Below, piece after piece: positions 5,626 through 7,052 of a DNA stretch of 7,052 nt. Where the stretch lies: positions 1 through 7,052 of the forward strand of contig JAPFFX010000300.1 of the NCBI GenBank assembly GCA_026645375.1, in the 5' to 3' direction. Under the pieces are notes generated by a model. That model saw nothing but the letters and a program-made list of their open reading frames with translations. It did not search any database and was not told where the DNA came from. The first letter of the stretch is position 1. The number at the start of each line of letters is the position of its first letter. Source of the stretch: Citricoccus sp. WCRC_4 (GTDB taxonomy: Bacteria > Actinomycetota > Actinomycetes > Actinomycetales > Micrococcaceae). A program made the translations under genes and the position numbers.

Positions 5626-6393
5626 ATGACCGACTCCGCCACCCCCGCGACCCCGGCCACCACGGCGACCCCGGCCGAGCAGCTGAGACTGCTCGACCTG
5701 CAGGCGCTGGACACCGCCCTGGACCAGGCGCGGGCCCGCATGCAGCAGCTGCGCCAGGACCCCGGGTTCCGGCAGCTGCAGCAGGCGGTCGCCGACCGCC
5801 AGGCCGAGACCGACCAGGCCGCCGCGTCGCTGGCCGCGGCACAGGCCGCCCTGGCCGCCGCCGACCAGGAGGTCTCCTCCGTCCGGACCCACCGGGAACG
5901 CAACCAGAGGCGCCTCGATGCCGGCGAGGGTTCGGCCCGGGACCTGGAGCGGATGATGCACGAGCTCACCACGCTCGCCGAACTCCAGGACCGCCACGAG
6001 GAGACGGAGCTGGAGGCCATGGACGCCGTCGAGCAGGCCGAGTCCGCGGAGGCGCAGGCCCGCCGGCTCCTGGCCGAGGCGCAGGCCGCCGCCCGGGACC
6101 GCGGTGCAGCGCTGAAGGCCGAGGCCACCGAGGTCTCCGCCCGCGGCAACGAGCTGACCAGGGACCGCACCGCGCTCGCGGCCACCCTGCCCGCCGGTCT
6201 GGTCGCCCGGTACGAGAAGGTCCGGGCCCGCACCGGCGGGATCGGGGCGGCGCGGCTGGTCGGGAACCACTCGGAGGCCTCCGGCATGCCGATCAGCCCC
6301 GCGGACCTCGCGCAGATCGAGCAGGCGCCGGCCGATACGCTGGTGTACTGCCCGGACTCCGGGGCCATCCTGGTCCGGGCCACCGAGGGCTGA
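5626..6393 (+). CDS. Coiled-coil protein with degenerate C4-type zinc ribbon (Rv2229c/DUF164-like)
   Basis: The 255-residue protein has a Thr/Ala/Pro-rich start (1-16), a long Ala/Glu/Gln/Arg-rich coiled coil (about 17-185), a conserved hinge (AGLVARYEKVRARTGGIGAARL, 190-211) and a small C-terminal domain. In the family this last domain is a C4 zinc ribbon with two CxxC pairs. Here the first pair reads S216-E-A-S219 and the second C242-P-D-S245, so three of the four Cys are Ser while the surrounding framework (SPADL, GAILVR) is kept. Zinc binding by the usual four-Cys site is therefore not possible. There is no signal peptide or membrane segment. The role of the family is unclear; related coiled-coil zinc-ribbon proteins have been linked to nucleic acid or protein interactions. 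It follows the Nif3-like gene by 11 bp and precedes the RNase H gene by 47 bp. Confidence 0.85.
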   Translation: MTDSATPATPATTATPAEQLRLLDLQALDTALDQARARMQQLRQDPGFRQLQQAVADRQAETDQAAASLAAAQAALAAADQEVSSVRTHRERNQRRLDAGEGSARDLERMMHELTTLAELQDRHEETELEAMDAVEQAESAEAQARRLLAEAQAAARDRGAALKAEATEVSARGNELTRDRTALAATLPAGLVARYEKVRARTGGIGAARLVGNHSEASGMPISPADLAQIEQAPADTLVYCPDSGAILVRATEG

Positions 6394-6397
6394 GCCC

Positions 6398-6414
6398 GCC
6401 GGCCTCCGGCCGGC
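6398..6414 (+). other. Hairpin between the coiled-coil gene and the RNase H gene
   Basis: Bases 6398-6404 and 6408-6414 are a perfect 7-bp G/C inverted repeat with a 3-nt loop, 4 nt after the stop codon. No U-tract follows. Because the next gene lies in the same direction only 26 nt on, it may be a partial terminator or an RNA processing or stability element. Confidence 0.45.
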
Positions 6415-6431
6415 CACCCGACCAGAACCAG

Positions 6432-6438
6432 AGAGAAG
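6432..6438 (+). promoter_or_regulatory. Weak ribosome binding site before the RNase H gene
   Basis: The purine run AGAGAAG is the only candidate here. It sits 2 nt from the ATG at 6441, which is too close, and 8 nt from the in-frame GTG at 6447, which is normal spacing. It therefore favours GTG 6447 as the true start. Confidence 0.4.
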
Positions 6439-6440
6439 TG

Positions 6441-7052
6441 ATGCCCGTGTCCGAACGCGTCCTGCAGGTCGAGGCCGACGGCGGCTCCCGCGGCAATCCC
6501 GGAGTCGCCGGTTACGGTGCCCTCGTGCGCGATCCGGCCACCGGGAAGATCCTGGACATCGACGCCGCCCCGCTGGGCAGGGCCTCGAACAACGTGGCCG
6601 AGTACTCGGGGCTCGTCGCCGGACTGACCATGGCGCGGAACCTCGACCCGGAGGCCCGGGTGCACGTGAAGATGGACTCCAAGCTGGTGGTGGAGCAGAT
6701 GAGCGGTCGCTGGAAGATCAAGCACGCGGACATGCAGAAGCTGGCCGGCCAGGCCCGGGCGATCCTCCCCCCGGGCAAGGTCACGTACGAGTGGATCCCC
6801 CGGGAGAAGAACAAGGACGCGGACCTGCTCTCGAACGAGGCCATGGACGCCGGCGCGTCCGGGCGCGCGTGGGTCCGCGCGAACTCCGGGATCCGGGTCG
6901 CCGGTGCGACGACTGGCACTGGCGGATCCACCGCGACGAGGACCGCGAAGGCCGCACCGGAACCCGCGCAGAAGCCCGCGCAGCAGGCAGGGCGGGAGGA
7001 ACCCGCGTCGGCCGAGACCGTCGCAGCCGCGGGGGACAGCGCCGGCCGGCCC
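6441..7052 (+). CDS. RNase HI domain protein, probable RNase H/acid phosphatase fusion (3' truncated)
   Basis: The frame is open for 204 residues to the window edge. Residues 7-140 are an RNase HI domain, which cuts the RNA strand of RNA-DNA hybrids. The four acidic metal-binding residues are visible: D13 in EADGGSRGNPG, E54 in NNVAEY, D79 in KMDSKLVVEQMSGRWK and D127 in NKDADLLSNEAMD. The strong match to mycobacterial Rv2228c/RnhC-type proteins predicts a C-terminal phosphoglycerate-mutase-like (CobC, alpha-ribazole phosphatase) domain, but that part lies outside the window. Residues ~152-204 are an Ala/Thr/Pro/Glu-rich linker. The start is ambiguous: the ATG at 6441 is only 2 nt after the purine run 6432-6438, whereas the GTG at 6447 has 8-nt spacing and gives MSERVLQVEADGG. 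It is third in the cluster after the coiled-coil gene. Confidence 0.9.
   Translation, partial: MPVSERVLQVEADGGSRGNPGVAGYGALVRDPATGKILDIDAAPLGRASNNVAEYSGLVAGLTMARNLDPEARVHVKMDSKLVVEQMSGRWKIKHADMQKLAGQARAILPPGKVTYEWIPREKNKDADLLSNEAMDAGASGRAWVRANSGIRVAGATTGTGGSTATRTAKAAPEPAQKPAQQAGREEPASAETVAAAGDSAGRP

Noticed and set aside
5562..6725. 387-codon minus-strand frame opposite the coiled-coil and RNase H genes
   Set aside because: Its Ser/Ala/Arg-rich content mirrors the coiled-coil codons of the plus strand; the sense frame has RBS, family motifs and conserved gene order.
949..7051. Recurring GGCCGGCC octamers (near 949, 2230, 4862, 4871, 6408 and the window end)
   Set aside because: Expected often at this base composition; most copies fall in codons for Gly, Arg, Pro and Ala or in hairpin stems, with no regular spacing or orientation.

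Overview
This window looks like ordinary chromosome from a very GC-rich actinobacterium, most likely in or near the Micrococcaceae (Arthrobacter, Kocuria, Micrococcus and relatives). That placement is an inference from three things: strong G/C preference at third codon positions, the gene order Nif3-like protein / coiled-coil zinc-ribbon protein / RNase H fusion protein (also found in mycobacteria), and the protein family variants present. I see no insertion sequence, CRISPR array, RNA gene, prophage or change in base composition.

Layout. (1) 1-636, plus strand: C-terminal part of an SGNH/GDSL-type hydrolase whose start lies upstream of the window; it ends in a Gly/Ala-rich tail carrying a 24-bp tandem duplication, followed by a hairpin at 651-674. 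(2) 725-2212, plus: complete 6-phosphogluconate dehydrogenase. (3) A long hairpin at 2222-2271 separates it from two minus-strand cysteine biosynthesis genes that converge on it: cysK (3930 to 2995) followed by cysE (2886 to 2302), with a hairpin between them at 2925-2955. (4) 4675 to 4037, minus: methionine sulfoxide reductase MsrA, followed by a hairpin at 3999-4024. (5) Only 24 bp separate msrA from the divergent plus-strand cluster: Nif3/DUF34 metal-binding protein (4700-5614), coiled-coil protein with a degenerate zinc ribbon (5626-6393), and an RNase H domain protein (from 6441 or 6447, running off the window end).

How the genes fit together. CysE makes O-acetylserine and CysK converts it to cysteine. 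The CysE chain ends in isoleucine, the residue that other CysE proteins insert into the CysK active site, so a cysteine synthase complex is plausible. MsrA repairs oxidised methionine, which gives the minus-strand block a sulfur and redox theme, and Gnd supplies NADPH. The plus-strand trio is probably one transcript, because the second gene's strong ribosome binding site overlaps the end of the first. All intergenic gaps are short (108 bp or less), so no long stretch is left unexplained.

Nothing here amounts to an undescribed system. The observations most worth a second look are the Cys-to-Ser degeneration of the zinc ribbon (three of four ligands), the very tight divergent start region between msrA and the Nif3 gene (possible leaderless transcripts), and the hairpin between cysK and cysE that pairs fully only in the sense RNA.
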